The translations under genes were made by a program, and so were the position numbers. A stretch of 64,000 bases of DNA from positions 737,001-801,000 of the forward strand of contig WPIO01000028.1 of NCBI GenBank assembly GCA_009760855.2, given 5' to 3'. Below are positions 18,296 to 29,190 of the stretch, in pieces. Each line of letters starts with the position of its first letter. The first letter of the stretch is position 1. Under the pieces are notes generated by a model that searched no databases, was not told where the DNA came from, and was given only the letters and a program-made list of their open reading frames with translations. Source of the stretch: Cristatella mucedo. Taxonomy: Eukaryota; Bryozoa; Phylactolaemata; Cristatellidae.

Positions 18296-20866
18296 AATAA
18301 TAATAATAATAATCGTACTTTTGATATAGCGCCGTCAGAGAACTCAATCTCTTTCTAGTCACTTTACATTTTCTGCAAAAGAAGAACGATCGAATGGTTA
18401 GTGGTAGCATGCTCGATGACATAACAAGCATAACATGGTTAGGGGTGACCTGCACAGGGTCAGCATCCCAAAAGGGTTAGTGACAGCATGCCTTGTGTCA
18501 GCAAACATAAGCACGTTGGAGACGAATTACATGGAGTCGCTAAATGCCGAGATAAATAGATTCGTTTTTAGTTTCTTTTTAAATGTGTCCAAGTCAGGGG
18601 CTGTCGTTACTCAAGTCAGAAGTGAGTTCCAGGCTTTGGGAGCATACAAACTAAAGGCACCGTTTCCAAGGATTTGAAGTTCGTACGAGGTATAAGTAAA
18701 AGATTAGACTCCGAAAAGCAGGTGGTACGACGCTTAGCCTGGTGGGGGAGTAGATGCGATAGGTAGGCTGGAGCAAAAGAATGAAGTGACCTAAAAGTGA
18801 GTGACAAATCCTTGAAGTCGATGCATTGCTTGACTGGGAACCAATGCAGGTCGGCGAGAACTGGTGTGGTGTGGTAAATGCGCCGCTCACGACAGACAAG
18901 CCTACCTGCAGAGTTTTGCACCAGCTGTAAGCTCCTATGTTCGCCGGCCGTACACCAGCAAGCAGTAAGTTACAGAAGTCAAGACGACATGTCACAATCG
19001 CATGGACCAATTTTGATGTGGAATCCTTGTCTAAGCAAGCCCGGATTTGAGCAATGTTATGTAGCTGAAAGTAGGCAGACTTGAATGTGAGCCTGACGTG
19101 GTCGTCCAAAGAAAGATCACTTTGGAATATAACACCTAGTTCTCATGCAGATTCAACGTAATATATGCTGGCTGAGCCGATTGCGAGTGTTAACCATTCC
19201 AATTTCTGAATCACACTTGGCTTGCCCATAACCAGGAAGTTGGTTTTATCATCGGTCAATTCTAGAAAATTTGCTACCTTCCATGTGCAGATGTCATCAA
19301 GACATGCAGCAAGGGAGTTGAGAGAAGTCGACGTGCTGGAGGGTGGAAAGGATTAAAGCAAAGGTACAACTGAGTGTCATCCGCATAGACGTGAAAGCCT
19401 ACATTGCACTTAGCAATCACATCGGCATGAGGAAGAGTATAAACCGTGAAAAGAACCGGACCTAGCATGGAGCCCTGAGGTACGCCATATTCCAGAGGTA
19501 CCTCTGATGATCTTTGTCCATTCGCAGCAATACTCTGGAGTCTCCAACTGAGATAGGACCTGAACCATTGCATAGCAGTGCCAGTGATGCCAAGGCGAGA
19601 TGAGAGGCACTCGAGGAGGAATTTGTGATCGATAGCATCAAAGGCTGCCAAAAGATTGAGCAAAACAAGCAGAGAAACTCGACCTAAGTCTGCATTCCTA
19701 AGTAGGTCGTTATACACCCGAATCAATGCTGTCTTTGTAGAGTGTTTAGCTCTAAAACCAGACTAGAACTTACTAGCAAGGTTTGAAGTTGCAATATATG
19801 ATTGCAAGTGGTCTGCCACGACTCCTTCCAGTGACGTTGATAGGAATGGTTGAAGGGAGACTGGGCGGAAGTTGCTCAAGTTCTCTTGATCTAGTGTCGC
19901 TTGCTTGAGTAGTGGCCTGACAACAGCCTTTTGAAAGGTGCTGGGACATGAACTGAGGCTAATGACATATTTATGATGTTAGTTATGCATGGTAGCAGCA
20001 GATCAATGCATCGTAGAAGAAGGATAGTGGGAATAGGGTCTAAAAGACTAGTTGTTTTTTTGGATATGAGCTTCAGAACGATGTCACTAGTGGCCTCTTT
20101 GAATGAAGACATTGATGTGCTGCAAGGAATTGAGGGACAGGATTCCAGAAGGGGTTGTTGCCACCCTAGAGATGGACTCCCTGATCATGTCGACAAAGGG
20201 GCGAAAGAAGCAATCAGCTAAATCATCACAAGGATCACTAGGTAAGGAGCTAACCTGGGAGCGGTTAAGGAGATAGTTGTTCGTAGACGTCAGCATTTAT
20301 GAATTGTGCATCTCTGATTCAACAATGTTTTTATATAAGCTAGACTTTGCTTTTGCTTATATCTATTGGTACGATTTACAGTAGTCCTCGTATGCCTGTC
20401 GATGGACAGTCAGTCTTGATCTTTTGCATGGTTTTCAAGCTTGGGCAAAGCAGACCTAGCTAGTTTAATGTCTGTGGTAAACCATAGGCCGTCTGGGCAA
20501 GGGCACACAGTGTGCTTACTCAGAGCTTCAAATTCGTCGAGTATGCGAGCTATTGTCGTAGTGTAGCAATCTACCAATGAAGAAAGGTTAGAAGGGGATT
20601 GAGCAGCAGAGGCAAAGCACATACTTTTACATAGACAGCATCGATTTCAAGGGCCTTTGAGGTTTCAGGATTCACAGATGATTTTAGATGACGAGGAGGG
20701 CACTCATTGTAGACCGCATGAGATCTGCATGTGGTCAGATAGCAGAATTTGGTAATAATTGGTGATGATAGCGTGCAGTTGTATGAGAAAATTTGGAGTG
20801 ACCCTTGATGTGAGTAGGGCCATGTACATGAGCCACAAATGACAAAGAGTCCAGCAGTGCACGATA
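18296..20866 (-). mobile_element. longest LINE copy, 5'-truncated, inactive
   Basis: On the minus strand it runs from the end of the endonuclease region (LLSDHMQIS-like, about 20,750), through the linker (WFTTDIKLARSALPKLE), into reverse transcriptase and the C-terminus. It ends in 3' UTR, hairpin tail and ATT repeats. Palm text includes GVPQGSMLGPVLFTVYTLP and YADDTQLYL. Fingers text includes [14 protein letters not shown]. Frameshifts and stops break the frame into at least five pieces. It lies in gene 2 intron 1, antisense to the gene, and ends against a C/CT run at 20,870. Confidence 0.9.
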
Positions 20867-20869
20867 TTT

Positions 20870-20916
<47 letters not shown>

Positions 20917-20975
20917 CTCTCCATCTATCTATATATTCATCTATCTATCTGTCTTTCTCTATTTCTCTCTCTCAG
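20870..20975. repeat. CT-rich microsatellite
   Basis: A run of ten C, then CT dinucleotides, TTTC and CTAT tetranucleotides. It directly abuts the truncated 5' end of the LINE. Confidence 0.95.
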
Positions 20976-21903
20976 CTTGCTGCCCACCGGCCCACGGTAT
21001 GTGATAGCTTATGCATCGTGTTTGGAAACGGGGGGGGGGCGTTTTAAAGCGATCGCGAGGCCAATGCCTTTTCCTGCTGCAGCAGCTGTCGACCGAGCCC
21101 TGACGTAGTCGAGCAGTATGCTGGTACTCCTGCCCCCCCTCAGCCGAGGGTACAGTGAATAGGTGCCCCCCCCCCCATTCAGGTGTCAGCTGGCTTTGGC
21201 TACTCACAGGCTTGGCATATCGCTATCCACTCTTTGCTTGGGCTGCCGTCAGCTTTTCTGATCTCGCTGGGTTGGCTGTGCTGTGAGAGTGCATGCTCCT
21301 ACTAGATATAAGAAAGTCGTGAATTGATCCACGTCGGCCGTACACGAGAAAGGAAAGGCTCGTGTAGCAGGAAAGCACCGGCTGCCTACCCCTGCTGCCT
21401 GGACATGCTGCTGCAGTCTTATTGCCCTCTAAGTCATACCAGCTCACCCCACCACCTCCACCCCTCCCGATAGGAAATTACCACTCAGTGCCAAACGCCG
21501 AAACTTAACAGAAACGCTGAATACAACAGAGTCTACAACACGAAGAGAATAACGAAGCCAAGAAGAAGGCAAGACCGGTTGCTGAATCAATCAGCAAGCT
21601 CCGCTAGAAAGCAGAGTATAACATGGGGAACATCAGAACCAGTTGGTCCGGCTGCTTGCTGGCCCTCATGGACATTTGCATGGATCCTTACCTTGTGCAT
21701 CATGTCGCATGAAGCATTATTTGCTCGTGCTTTCGGAACCTAAGCTGTGACTTGATTTGCTAAGCGGTTCATCAGCTCGAGTGTACCTTGAAGTAGCCTA
21801 GCAACACTGGTTTAAATGCAACTTGTAGGCATAGTAGTTTGTAGTTTCATTGTAGTTTCATGCTGTGCACATGTCGGCCCTTGATGTTGGTGTGGTTCAT
21901 TTT

Positions 21904-21952
21904 GGACACTGGCAACCGAGGTTCGTTTGCTGGACACTGGCAATCCAGGTGC
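21904..21952. repeat. two-copy direct repeat, 28-base spacing
   Basis: GGACACTGGCAAYCSAGGT occurs at 21,904 and 21,932, immediately before the fold-back element. Confidence 0.75.
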
Positions 21953-22077
21953 ATTTTTTATTTCGGTTGGATAAGTATTGTCACGCATGTCATCAAACGT
22001 CCTGAATCTATATTTTCGGTAATCGTGGACATGTATGGCGATACTTATCCGACCAAAATCAGAAATAAAATATTGCC
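21949..22077. mobile_element. fold-back (inverted-repeat) element
   Basis: The left arm (TTTATTTCGGTTGGATAAG onward) is mirrored by a right arm containing CTTATCCGACCAAAATC and AAATAAAAT. The arms are about 40 bases, with roughly four in five positions matching, around an AT-rich centre. It could be a tiny MITE or a hairpin RNA precursor. I see no other copy in the window. Confidence 0.6.
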
Positions 22078-22909
22078 GTGATGTGCAAGAAGAGCTGAAC
22101 TTGCATTTCAAATTCCACATCGATCCATAGAGTATTGGCTGAGTTATAGATTTTGCAAGGTGAAAAGCTGCACTGTAAATGAAGCTGTTTAAAAATCGCA
22201 AGCATTCACCTCAACAAGTTGCTAGCATGTGGTCGATCTATCAAGTTTCAAAATCAGGTATGCAAGTCGCATATGATACTGAGATCAATCATATTCTTAT
22301 TTGTAGATATTTTGCTTCCGGTTAACTTCTTTTGTTAGGCATGGTATGTGCAATCATATTTCCTTTTATTTGGACATCTTCAATACTTCCGATTCTATTT
22401 CTAACATGTTTGTCTTTTGAAAGGTACCCTAAACAAATGCACGAGTGTTGGACAAAATCTTTTTAGTATTTTATTGACATTCACCCTTAAGCCCGACAGG
22501 CTGGCATTTTATTTCAGTTACCCGAATAAATTTGTGAAAATGTTCTGTGCTGTAGCAAAGGAGACCAAAGAGCCTTTAAACAAGTAAATTATTCCATGGC
22601 AGCATGTTGGAGGACCCTGCGATTCCATTGTGTTTTCATGCCAACTGCCCACTTGCAATTTGTACATGTGCTGGGATGTCCTAGTGGCTAACTTGGCTCT
22701 ATTCTACATTGTGATGACAGAGACAAGTTAAAATTATTGTAGCCAGCTAAAATCATTAGTACTTTCACTGGCACTTACCGCAATGTTTGTGCTGATGATA
22801 CCCTGCCCTATTTCCTATGTTATCGCTAGGGTGCATGTACAACGATGCGAATTCTTTACTTTCTGTCATTTTGATATTCATGTTTGGGCTTGCACTGCTG
22901 CTAAGGTAA

Positions 22910-23000
22910 GCCTAATCTGGTTTAGCCCTCGGGTAAGATGCTCGCTTTTAACCACCAAGGTTGGGAATTCGAGCCCTGCTGCATATATTAAGTGCCGTGA
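22910..23000 (+). repeat. possible tRNA-derived SINE head
   Basis: CTGGTTTAGCCCTCGGGTAA resembles the SINE-A head (CTGGTTTGGTCCAGCGGTTA), and GGGAATTCGAGCCCTGC resembles a B box. The hairpin tail is not clear. Confidence 0.4.
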
Positions 23001-23044
23001 TATAGATAGATTACATTATCTTTGGGAGTTTTGCAAATGATATA

Positions 23045-23478
23045 GTTTTCTAATCAGACTGCCAACATTCTACCAATACCTCGTACAAACCTCAAATCCT
23101 TTGGAGACCGTGCATTTAGTTCGTATGCTCTCAAAGCCTGGAACTCCCTCCGGACTTGCGTCACAACATCCCCTGACTTGACCACATTTAAAAAGAACTT
23201 ATAAACACACCTATTTAGGACAGCATTTAGTGAGTCCCTGTGATTCATCCTTCATGTGCTTATGCGTGCTGACACTGTGCATGCTGCCACTAACCACATT
23301 TGCATGCTGACCCTGTGCATGCCACCCCTAACCATGTTATTCATTTTGTTTGTTTATCAAGCATGATATTACTCACCATTCAATTGCATTTTCCTTTGCA
23401 GCAAATGTAAAGCACCTAGAAAGAGATTGAGTTCTCTGAGGGCGCTTTATCAAGTGCATTATTATTATTAGTAGTAGT
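23045..23478 (+). mobile_element. LINE 3' end
   Basis: It has the same structure as 11,085-11,488, starting just before TACCAATACCTCGTAC and ending in an intact hairpin (AGAGATTGAGTTCTCT) and an ATT/AGT repeat tail. Confidence 0.88.
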
Positions 23479-23704
23479 AGTAATGTCCACGACTTTCAGC
23501 TCTCCTTTAGGTAATAGTGAAATTAACCTGTGGAATTTGCACTGAGTCTTGCTGTACATATATAACACACTGGGTATGTTTTCCAACACTTTATTGGAAC
23601 CACAGCCCTATTCAAGGCTTTCCAGAAGCTTTGCATGCCCACTATCATGATGTGCCTTGCCAGCGTTCCCTTTCAGCTTCCGTAGCACTCCTACTTGCCT
23701 CTGG

Positions 23705-23872
23705 ATCATTGCCCAGGAGGTAAGCATTTGTTCATCACGGCCCAGGTCCTGGATTTGAATCCTGCATTGGTCGATATTCTATTTTCCCCTGCAAGCTGTG
23801 GTGATAGCCGTGAAGGCTCTTCTGCTGCTATATAAATGAGGCTGTTAAATTAACTTGCTTTTACTATCATTG
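23705..23872 (+). mobile_element. SINE-B copy
   Basis: The B-box region reads CTGGATTTGAATCCTGC. The body and tail read GGTGATAGCCGTGAAGGCTC, TTCTGCTGCTATATAAATGA and GGCTGTTAAATTAAC. Confidence 0.78.
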
Positions 23873-24945
23873 ATTGACTTCAATCTTCTAGTACTTCAAT
23901 GTTAGCTTTTTATAATTTGCACCGTGGAAGATTGCCCCAGAGGTCACTGCAGATGCTTTTGAGCTTCGTGGCCTTACCAGCATGCAAGGAGTTGCAGGTT
24001 TGAATCTATCATCTCTTTGCTGGAGTATTTAAGGGCTTCCTAGCAAGGAACGGATACAGTTCAGTGCATCTCTTGGGGTGTGTACACCTCCTAAAGGCAA
24101 GGCTGTTTCATACCTTGCCTTTTGCTGGTTCAAGACTGCCAGCCTGTCGAGTTCTCAGGTTCTTGGGATCCAGCTGACCGGCTGTTCCGGTCAGCAACGG
24201 CACGACGGGGGGGGGGGGAATAGTTTATTCGTTCGTCGCGAGCTACTCCGTGTCGTAGATTTGTCTCCTAGAGCACACTAGTTCTCACAAGATCCGTAAG
24301 CATTCAAGGTTCGCTCGACGAGTACTTGTTCATGGCTGCCTGCAGATCTTAGACTTAGCCTTGCATGATAGAGACTGCAGGCTAGTGGTTGGACAAAAGG
24401 CAAGATCGGTATCATTTTTTTGGACAAAAGGCAAGATCGGTATCATTTGATTAAGTGTACCAGCAGAGGTGGAGAAAATTAGCTGTTTGCCATCTCCGCG
24501 TCGTCCCAGTTTTTGTATTTTAACATCAGCGCTGTTTCATTGGCTAGCATGATGCTGCACAGATGATGACGATTAGGTGTCGTCTGAGTCATGTCCATAT
24601 AACTCAGTGCTCCATCGAAGCTCAACTGACGTACGTTGGCATCCTATGGACCGGTATTGTTCAGAATAAGCTGTCCTCCGGTAACCTTCCCTAGAAACAC
24701 TGCGGCTTCACACACCTGTCGATGTTAGATGCTGTGACAGGTATTGTCAGTCTGCATGTTTGTGCGTGTATGAATATGCTGTATGTTTTTGTGTATGTCT
24801 GTATGTATTCTGTGTGTGTGTGTGTGTGTATTGTGAGTTTGTATTTAATCTGTTCATGTATTTATGCTTCTTGTGCCGAGTGTTGGCGTGTGTGTTTGTT
24901 GGTGAGCCTGTGATTCTAGTCTTGTTCGTCGTACCATGTATCCAG
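23873..24945. other. end of gene 2 intron 1
   Basis: A second SINE-like head may lie at 23,960-24,025 (GTTGCAGGTTTGAATC). A run of ten G is at 24,208 and TG repeats at 24,790-24,840. The open frame that continues upstream from exon 2 through the TG repeats is a composition artefact. Confidence 0.45.
24391..24452. repeat. two-copy tandem repeat, 31-base unit
   Basis: GGACAAAAGGCAAGATCGGT and the next bases repeat at 24,391 and 24,422 with only the T run differing. Confidence 0.9.
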
Positions 24946-25282
24946 AGCGGAGTGGTGACAGCAGACAGGCAGCGACTGCTTGCCAAGGAGAGGCCCGTCG
25001 AGGCAGCAGCAGCGGCTCCCGTGGCCACCATGCAGGCCGAGCAGAAGCTGCTGCTGCCGTCGCTCTATGATGAGCTGGACCCGGCGTCCTACGAGGACGC
25101 GGGGAGCCCGCTCACCATGGACGAGTATGCCGAGAGCCTGGCACGCATGATCACCGACCACTCGCTGCCGCTGCCACTGCTCATGGGCTTGCTGGGACCA
25201 CGTAGCTCGGGCAAGACGCACCTGATCAAGGCCATGCTGTGGAAGCTGAAGCGGATATGCAGCTTCAGCTGCAGCAACTTGG
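24946..25282 (+). CDS. KAP P-loop NTPase gene 2, exon 2 (Walker A)
   Basis: This exon carries the nucleotide-binding loop of a KAP-family NTPase. GPRSSGKT at residues 109-116 of the model is a complete Walker A motif, preceded by a hydrophobic strand (LPLLMGLL) as in Kidins220 (ALYAPWGSGKS). Just before it, MDEYAESLARMITD matches the helix that precedes the P-loop in the family. The acceptor is CCATGTATCCAG in phase 0; the donor is TTGG|GTGAGT in phase 1. An in-frame ATG at 25,030 with GCCACC in front could start a shorter protein. No ankyrin repeats precede it. Confidence 0.88.
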
Positions 25283-25897
25283 GTGAGTAAGCACTGACGC
25301 CGAAGACAGCGCTGCCATTCTCTTAGTGTCTGCCTCCTAAATTGTTTCTGCTTCTTACATCGCCAGAATGTGGGAGGGGTTGGGTCCTAGCTAGGAAGTA
25401 GTTGGAGCACTGGTCCACACTTTGGCTGAGTCTTGCAGAGGTGGCAACTTAACGACCAATCAGAACTGCTAACCCCCATCCCTACCTGCACACAGCTCTC
25501 CAATGTCTGCCACTGTAGGTCCTCGTGAGCTTTCTATGTTGTGTGGGCCTGCTGCTTCTGCTACAGTAATTTGCACAGCAGCCTCGGCCACTAATGCATG
25601 ACCCACCTGCAGCAGGTGGTTGGGCAATTGCCTCGGGGCAGTCTGGCCCTTGATGAAAGGATATGGTCTGCCACAGATGCACTGCCCTATCTTTGGTGAG
25701 TTGGCCAGCTTCTATATGTACCTGTTCAGTGAATAAAGATTGAGTCTCATTTACCACTCCCATGAAAAGCCATAGCCTTACCTAATGTACCATCACAACT
25801 CACCAGCCTGTCAGCATACCGTTTCACTGCTTTGCTTATGCAAACCCGAGCTAGCACTGACAATCCTGTGGCTGACCATGGAAGCTCGACCTTGCAG
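25283..25897. other. gene 2 intron 2
   Basis: Ordinary intron sequence with a phase-1 junction on both sides. I see no repeats or extra exon. Confidence 0.7.
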
Positions 25898-26136
25898 GTG
25901 CTCGAGTGCGGCCGTGCCCCGTCAGGTGGCGCTACAACCTGTGCGGCAGCTTGCAAGGCTCGTTCTTCTGCTACTTGGCGTTGTTGGCCACCCTGTTCGC
26001 ACTGCTCGTCATGAGCGTGGTGGCGTTCACCATCTATGCCAGTGTGGTGTACACTGTCAGCCTGGACGTGTCCATCAAGAATGGCTCGGCTGCCTCCACT
26101 CTGCTGCCACCCACTCAGGTTGTTGCCACGACGAAG
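25898..26136 (+). CDS. KAP P-loop NTPase gene 2, exon 3 (first membrane segment)
   Basis: The acceptor CGACCTTGCAG completes the split Gly codon. The exon encodes WRYNLCGSLQG and then a strongly hydrophobic segment (about residues 160-186, FFCYLALLATLFALLVM), where animal KAP proteins place the first of four membrane helices directly after the P-loop strand and helix. The donor is AAG|GTCAGT in phase 0. A second phase-0 donor at 26,176 (ACG|GTAATC) would add 13 residues; I prefer the first because its consensus is stronger. A potential glycosylation site (NGS) follows the helix. Confidence 0.85.
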
Positions 26137-27122
26137 GTCAGTGCAGGCCTCTGGAACACCACAACTGCTGAGACGGTAATCCATCAGTCGCTGACGCTTG
26201 GCCGTGCTGCTGCTTAGTAAATGTCTACGTGTCGTGTCGCATTTTTTGATCGGCAGCTTTTTATCTGAGACGTTTATCGTTGCTGCCTGGTTAGCAATTA
26301 CTTGCCTAGAGAATCCTGAAAATTTTGAAACGAGTTCGAACCGCGGTGCAGACAAGGGAAGGCTCAGCAGTTCAGCAAATACTTGACGGCACCCTCTTGC
26401 AAAGCAAATAGGTCAACCCCTTTTGATGCTCTAGTTTTTTAAGATGTATTGCGACCAGTTGTTTGAGCAAAGGGGCCATCGAAAAACTTTTCAAGTGTAG
26501 CATTGTGTTAAGTCACCTAGTGGTATCTCTGTTGTGCTTGGTCGAGAGATGTTTTTAGGGCTCTGCTCATCCATATCTCTTTTCGTTGTTTGCAACCGTT
26601 CTCGGCAGACTTCTTCACACTTCTACTGATTCCATTACAAGGATCGTGCAATATTTCTGCTGCCATACTTCGGTCTCTTCAAGGTCACTTGACCTATTTC
26701 GTCCTAAAGTGGACGTGTTTTCTAGTCTAATTAGTCACCAGCACTATACAGGTAAGTTCGCTAAATATGGCATACCACCACTAATATATACACGGGCTAA
26801 CAAAAGCATAGGAAAGCCCAATGAATTGCTCTGGCTTCTAAATCCATTGGTAGACCGGGTCGTCTCGGCCACTAAGTCATTGGTAGTCGACACGTGATAT
26901 TGGGTTGCTCGTTTGTGGAGAACTCAATAGTTGAACACGTGAATGCATAGCGAACCGTTGCCTTGACTCGGTTGCTCAACGGCATTAGCATTTCTATGTC
27001 CCACTTGGTCGAGTGAGATTTGGAGTGTGTGTGAGTGTAGGGGCGTGCATGCATGTGCCTACCGGGTGCAAGAGACAGGAGATAGAGGCAGACAGAAAGA
27101 GAAAGGGAGAGACCCTTAGAGT

Positions 27123-27126
<4 letters not shown>
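26137..27126. other. gene 2 intron 3, first part
   Basis: I see nothing beyond ordinary sequence. A 103-codon open frame at 26,586 has no recognisable content. Confidence 0.45.

Positions 27127-27195
<69 letters not shown>
27127..27195. repeat. GA microsatellite
   Basis: A GA run of about 34 units. It produces false RERERE and SLSLSL frames on the two strands. Confidence 0.98.
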
Positions 27196-27483
27196 GTGGG
27201 CCATAGGATATGTCTTTTCAGACTGGCCAGCTGTTAAGAGGAAGTATTTTGCCGGGAAGGGGAAGGTTGGGGGTGGTGCTACTCTTGCGTTACGACTTCT
27301 CACCAGTAGCCTGCAGCTTTTAATCTAGCTATTGATGCAAATCGGCAAGGGGCTGCCGAAGGCTGCTACGGCTGGCGTAGTGAGCAATGTGGAAGTCAGG
27401 CACTATCTTACCACAGGCTCTGGGCAGCTGATGTAGAATGATTATAAGCCGGAACTACCTGGATGCTGCCGGACTATCTGAAC

Positions 27484-28329
27484 CAGAGGCCGGTAAACTC
27501 CGGCCTTTAGGCCAGATCCGGCCTAGCAAGTGCTCCAGTCCGGCCTAGCGCCCCCCTGGTTATTTATTGATGGATCCAACCTAATTGAGTTGTCGAGGTT
27601 TTCTTTCCCTTCACTGCAGAGGTACCTGACAGAGTATCCCAACTAACGAATTTTCGAGACACGAGCCGTCTCTCGGCAGCTTTTTGCTTTTGAGTTGAGA
27701 ACTGTTGATGTGCTTGATTTTGCTTCGATTGTGCTTGATTTTGCTTTTGGCAGTATGATTTTAGAACTGCAACTTTGCTTTGCACGTGGCTAATGGTGGC
27801 AGCCCTTAGCCGTGACGAATTTTCGTCAGAAAGTGTTAGTGCAGAGGTCGACAAAATCTGGCCTTTATGCCAGATAGGCTTGCACTCCGGTTCGACCTAA
27901 AGCCACCCTAGCTATTTATAGTTGGATCCGGCCATAATTAATAATTATAATAATAATAAACCTGGAATTGCACCCTGGAGAAAATTCAACCTCTTTCTAG
28001 GTGCTTTACATTTGCTGCAAAAGAAGCACGATCGAATGGTTAATAATTGAATTGTTGCGGTTTTGTTCCCCTTCATTACTGCTGGTTGCAGTTCAAACTG
28101 TTGCCCATGTTAATTTTTAGAACCGATGTCAGGTGCTTGTATGAACAGAAGCTCGTGGCCTGGTTGGTGTGATAAATGTCTGCCCCTCAGTTGTGGCTTT
28201 TTGTTTGTTTGTTCGTCTGGCCTTGCCCACTCCGGCAGGCCGGCAGAGTGGGCCAGGTTTCTTCTGGCCCAGTGTGCCTTCTTGACCTCCTGAAATGGCC
28301 TGGTGGTCCGAAATCTTTGCCGACCTCTG
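27484..28329. mobile_element. non-autonomous hAT element with 8-bp target duplication
   Basis: The left end begins CAGAGGCCGGTAAACTCCGG. The right end, reverse complemented, begins CAGAGGTCGGCAAAGATTTC, so the terminal repeats agree at most of the first 14 positions in typical hAT style. The flanking octamers are ATCTGAAC (27,476) and ATCTAGAC (28,330), agreeing at six of eight bases. A second left-end-like sequence starts at 27,842, suggesting a nested or internally duplicated structure. No transposase is visible. It carries a LINE tail insertion at 27,945-28,060 and lies in gene 2 intron 3. Confidence 0.75.
27945..28060 (-). mobile_element. LINE tail inserted in the hAT element
   Basis: An ATT-rich run is followed on the plus strand by CAACCTCTTTCTAGGTGCTT and TACATTTGCTGCAAAAGAAG. 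This is the minus-strand LINE tail with little upstream sequence. Confidence 0.75.
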
Positions 28330-28374
28330 ATCTAGACTGTGAAGCACCCACTGCAGTCGGTTAATTTCATTCCT

Positions 28375-29190
28375 CCATCGTTAACTAACATCATTAATAA
28401 GTCATTAGCCTCAGGTCATGTCCCGGCACCTTTCAAAAAAGCTTTAGTCAGGCCACTTCTCAAGAAAGCGTCACTAGACCAAAAGAACTTTGAGCAATTA
28501 CCACCTAGTCTCCCTTCTACCATTCCTATAAAGACACTGGTCGTGGTGGACCAGCTGAACTCGTATATTGAAACATCAAACCTTGCTAGTAAGTTTCAGT
28601 CTGGCTTTAGAGCTAATCACTCCACAGAGTCAGCATTGCTTAGGGTGTACAACGACCTACTTAGGAATGCAGACATAAGTAGAGTGTCTCTGCTTGTTTT
28701 GCTCGATCTTTCGGCAGCTTTTGATACTATCGATCACAATGTGCTTCTAGAGCGCCTCTCATCTCGCCTGGGCATCACTGACACTGCTTTGCAATGGTTC
28801 AGGTCCTATCTCAGTGGGAGACTCCAGAGTATTGACGTGAACGGACAAAGATCATCCGAAGTACCTTTGGGATATGGGGTACCTCAGGGCGCCGTGCTAG
28901 GTCCGGTTCTTTTCACGGTTTATACTCTCCCTCTTGCTGATGTGATTGCCAGGCACAATCTAGGCTTTCACTTCTATGCGGATGACACTCAGTTGTACCT
29001 TTGCTTTCATCCCACCCAGCCTTCGAGCACCTCGAATTCTCTCAACTCACTTGCTGCATGTATTGATGACGTCCGCACATGAATTTAAGTTGGTCCATGC
29101 ATTTGAGTCATCCCGTCTTGACTTCTGTAACTCACTGCTTGCTGGCCTACCGGCATGTACAATTAGGTGATTACAGCTGGTGCAAAACTC
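28375..29190 (+). mobile_element. LINE with internal deletion
   Basis: The reverse-transcriptase frame is open from 28,339 to 29,082 and includes LASGHVPAPFKKALVRPLL, LLDLSAAFDTIDHN, YGVPQGAVLGPVLFTVY and YADDTQLYL. At 29,081 the text jumps from the DIRTW region to the SKLVHAFVTSRLDFCN region, leaving out about 290 bases. It stops at 29,190 without a tail. It lies in gene 2 intron 3, sense to the gene. Confidence 0.88.

Larger units (their letters stand above)
20976..23044. other. gene 2 intron 1, mostly unassigned
   Basis: It contains G and C homopolymers near 21,030 and 21,165, a fold-back element (21,949-22,077) and a tRNA-like piece at 22,915-22,970 with GGGAATTCGAGCCC. No exon with matching phase was found. 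Confidence 0.4.

Noticed and set aside
24760-24945. In-frame extension upstream of exon 2 (CVCVYC-rich)
   Set aside because: It comes from TG repeats. The acceptor at 24,945 and the Kozak ATG at 25,030 explain the exon better.
17979-24945. Ankyrin-repeat exons expected for a true Kidins220
   Set aside because: I read all frames for the ankyrin signature (G.TPLH.A) and found none in intron 1 or before exon 1 within the window.
26586-26897. 103-codon plus-strand frame in gene 2 intron 3
   Set aside because: No similarity to anything I know, no splice-consistent ends, and no repeat content. It is probably chance.
27013-27328. RERERE and SLSLSL frames
   Set aside because: They are translations of the GA microsatellite.
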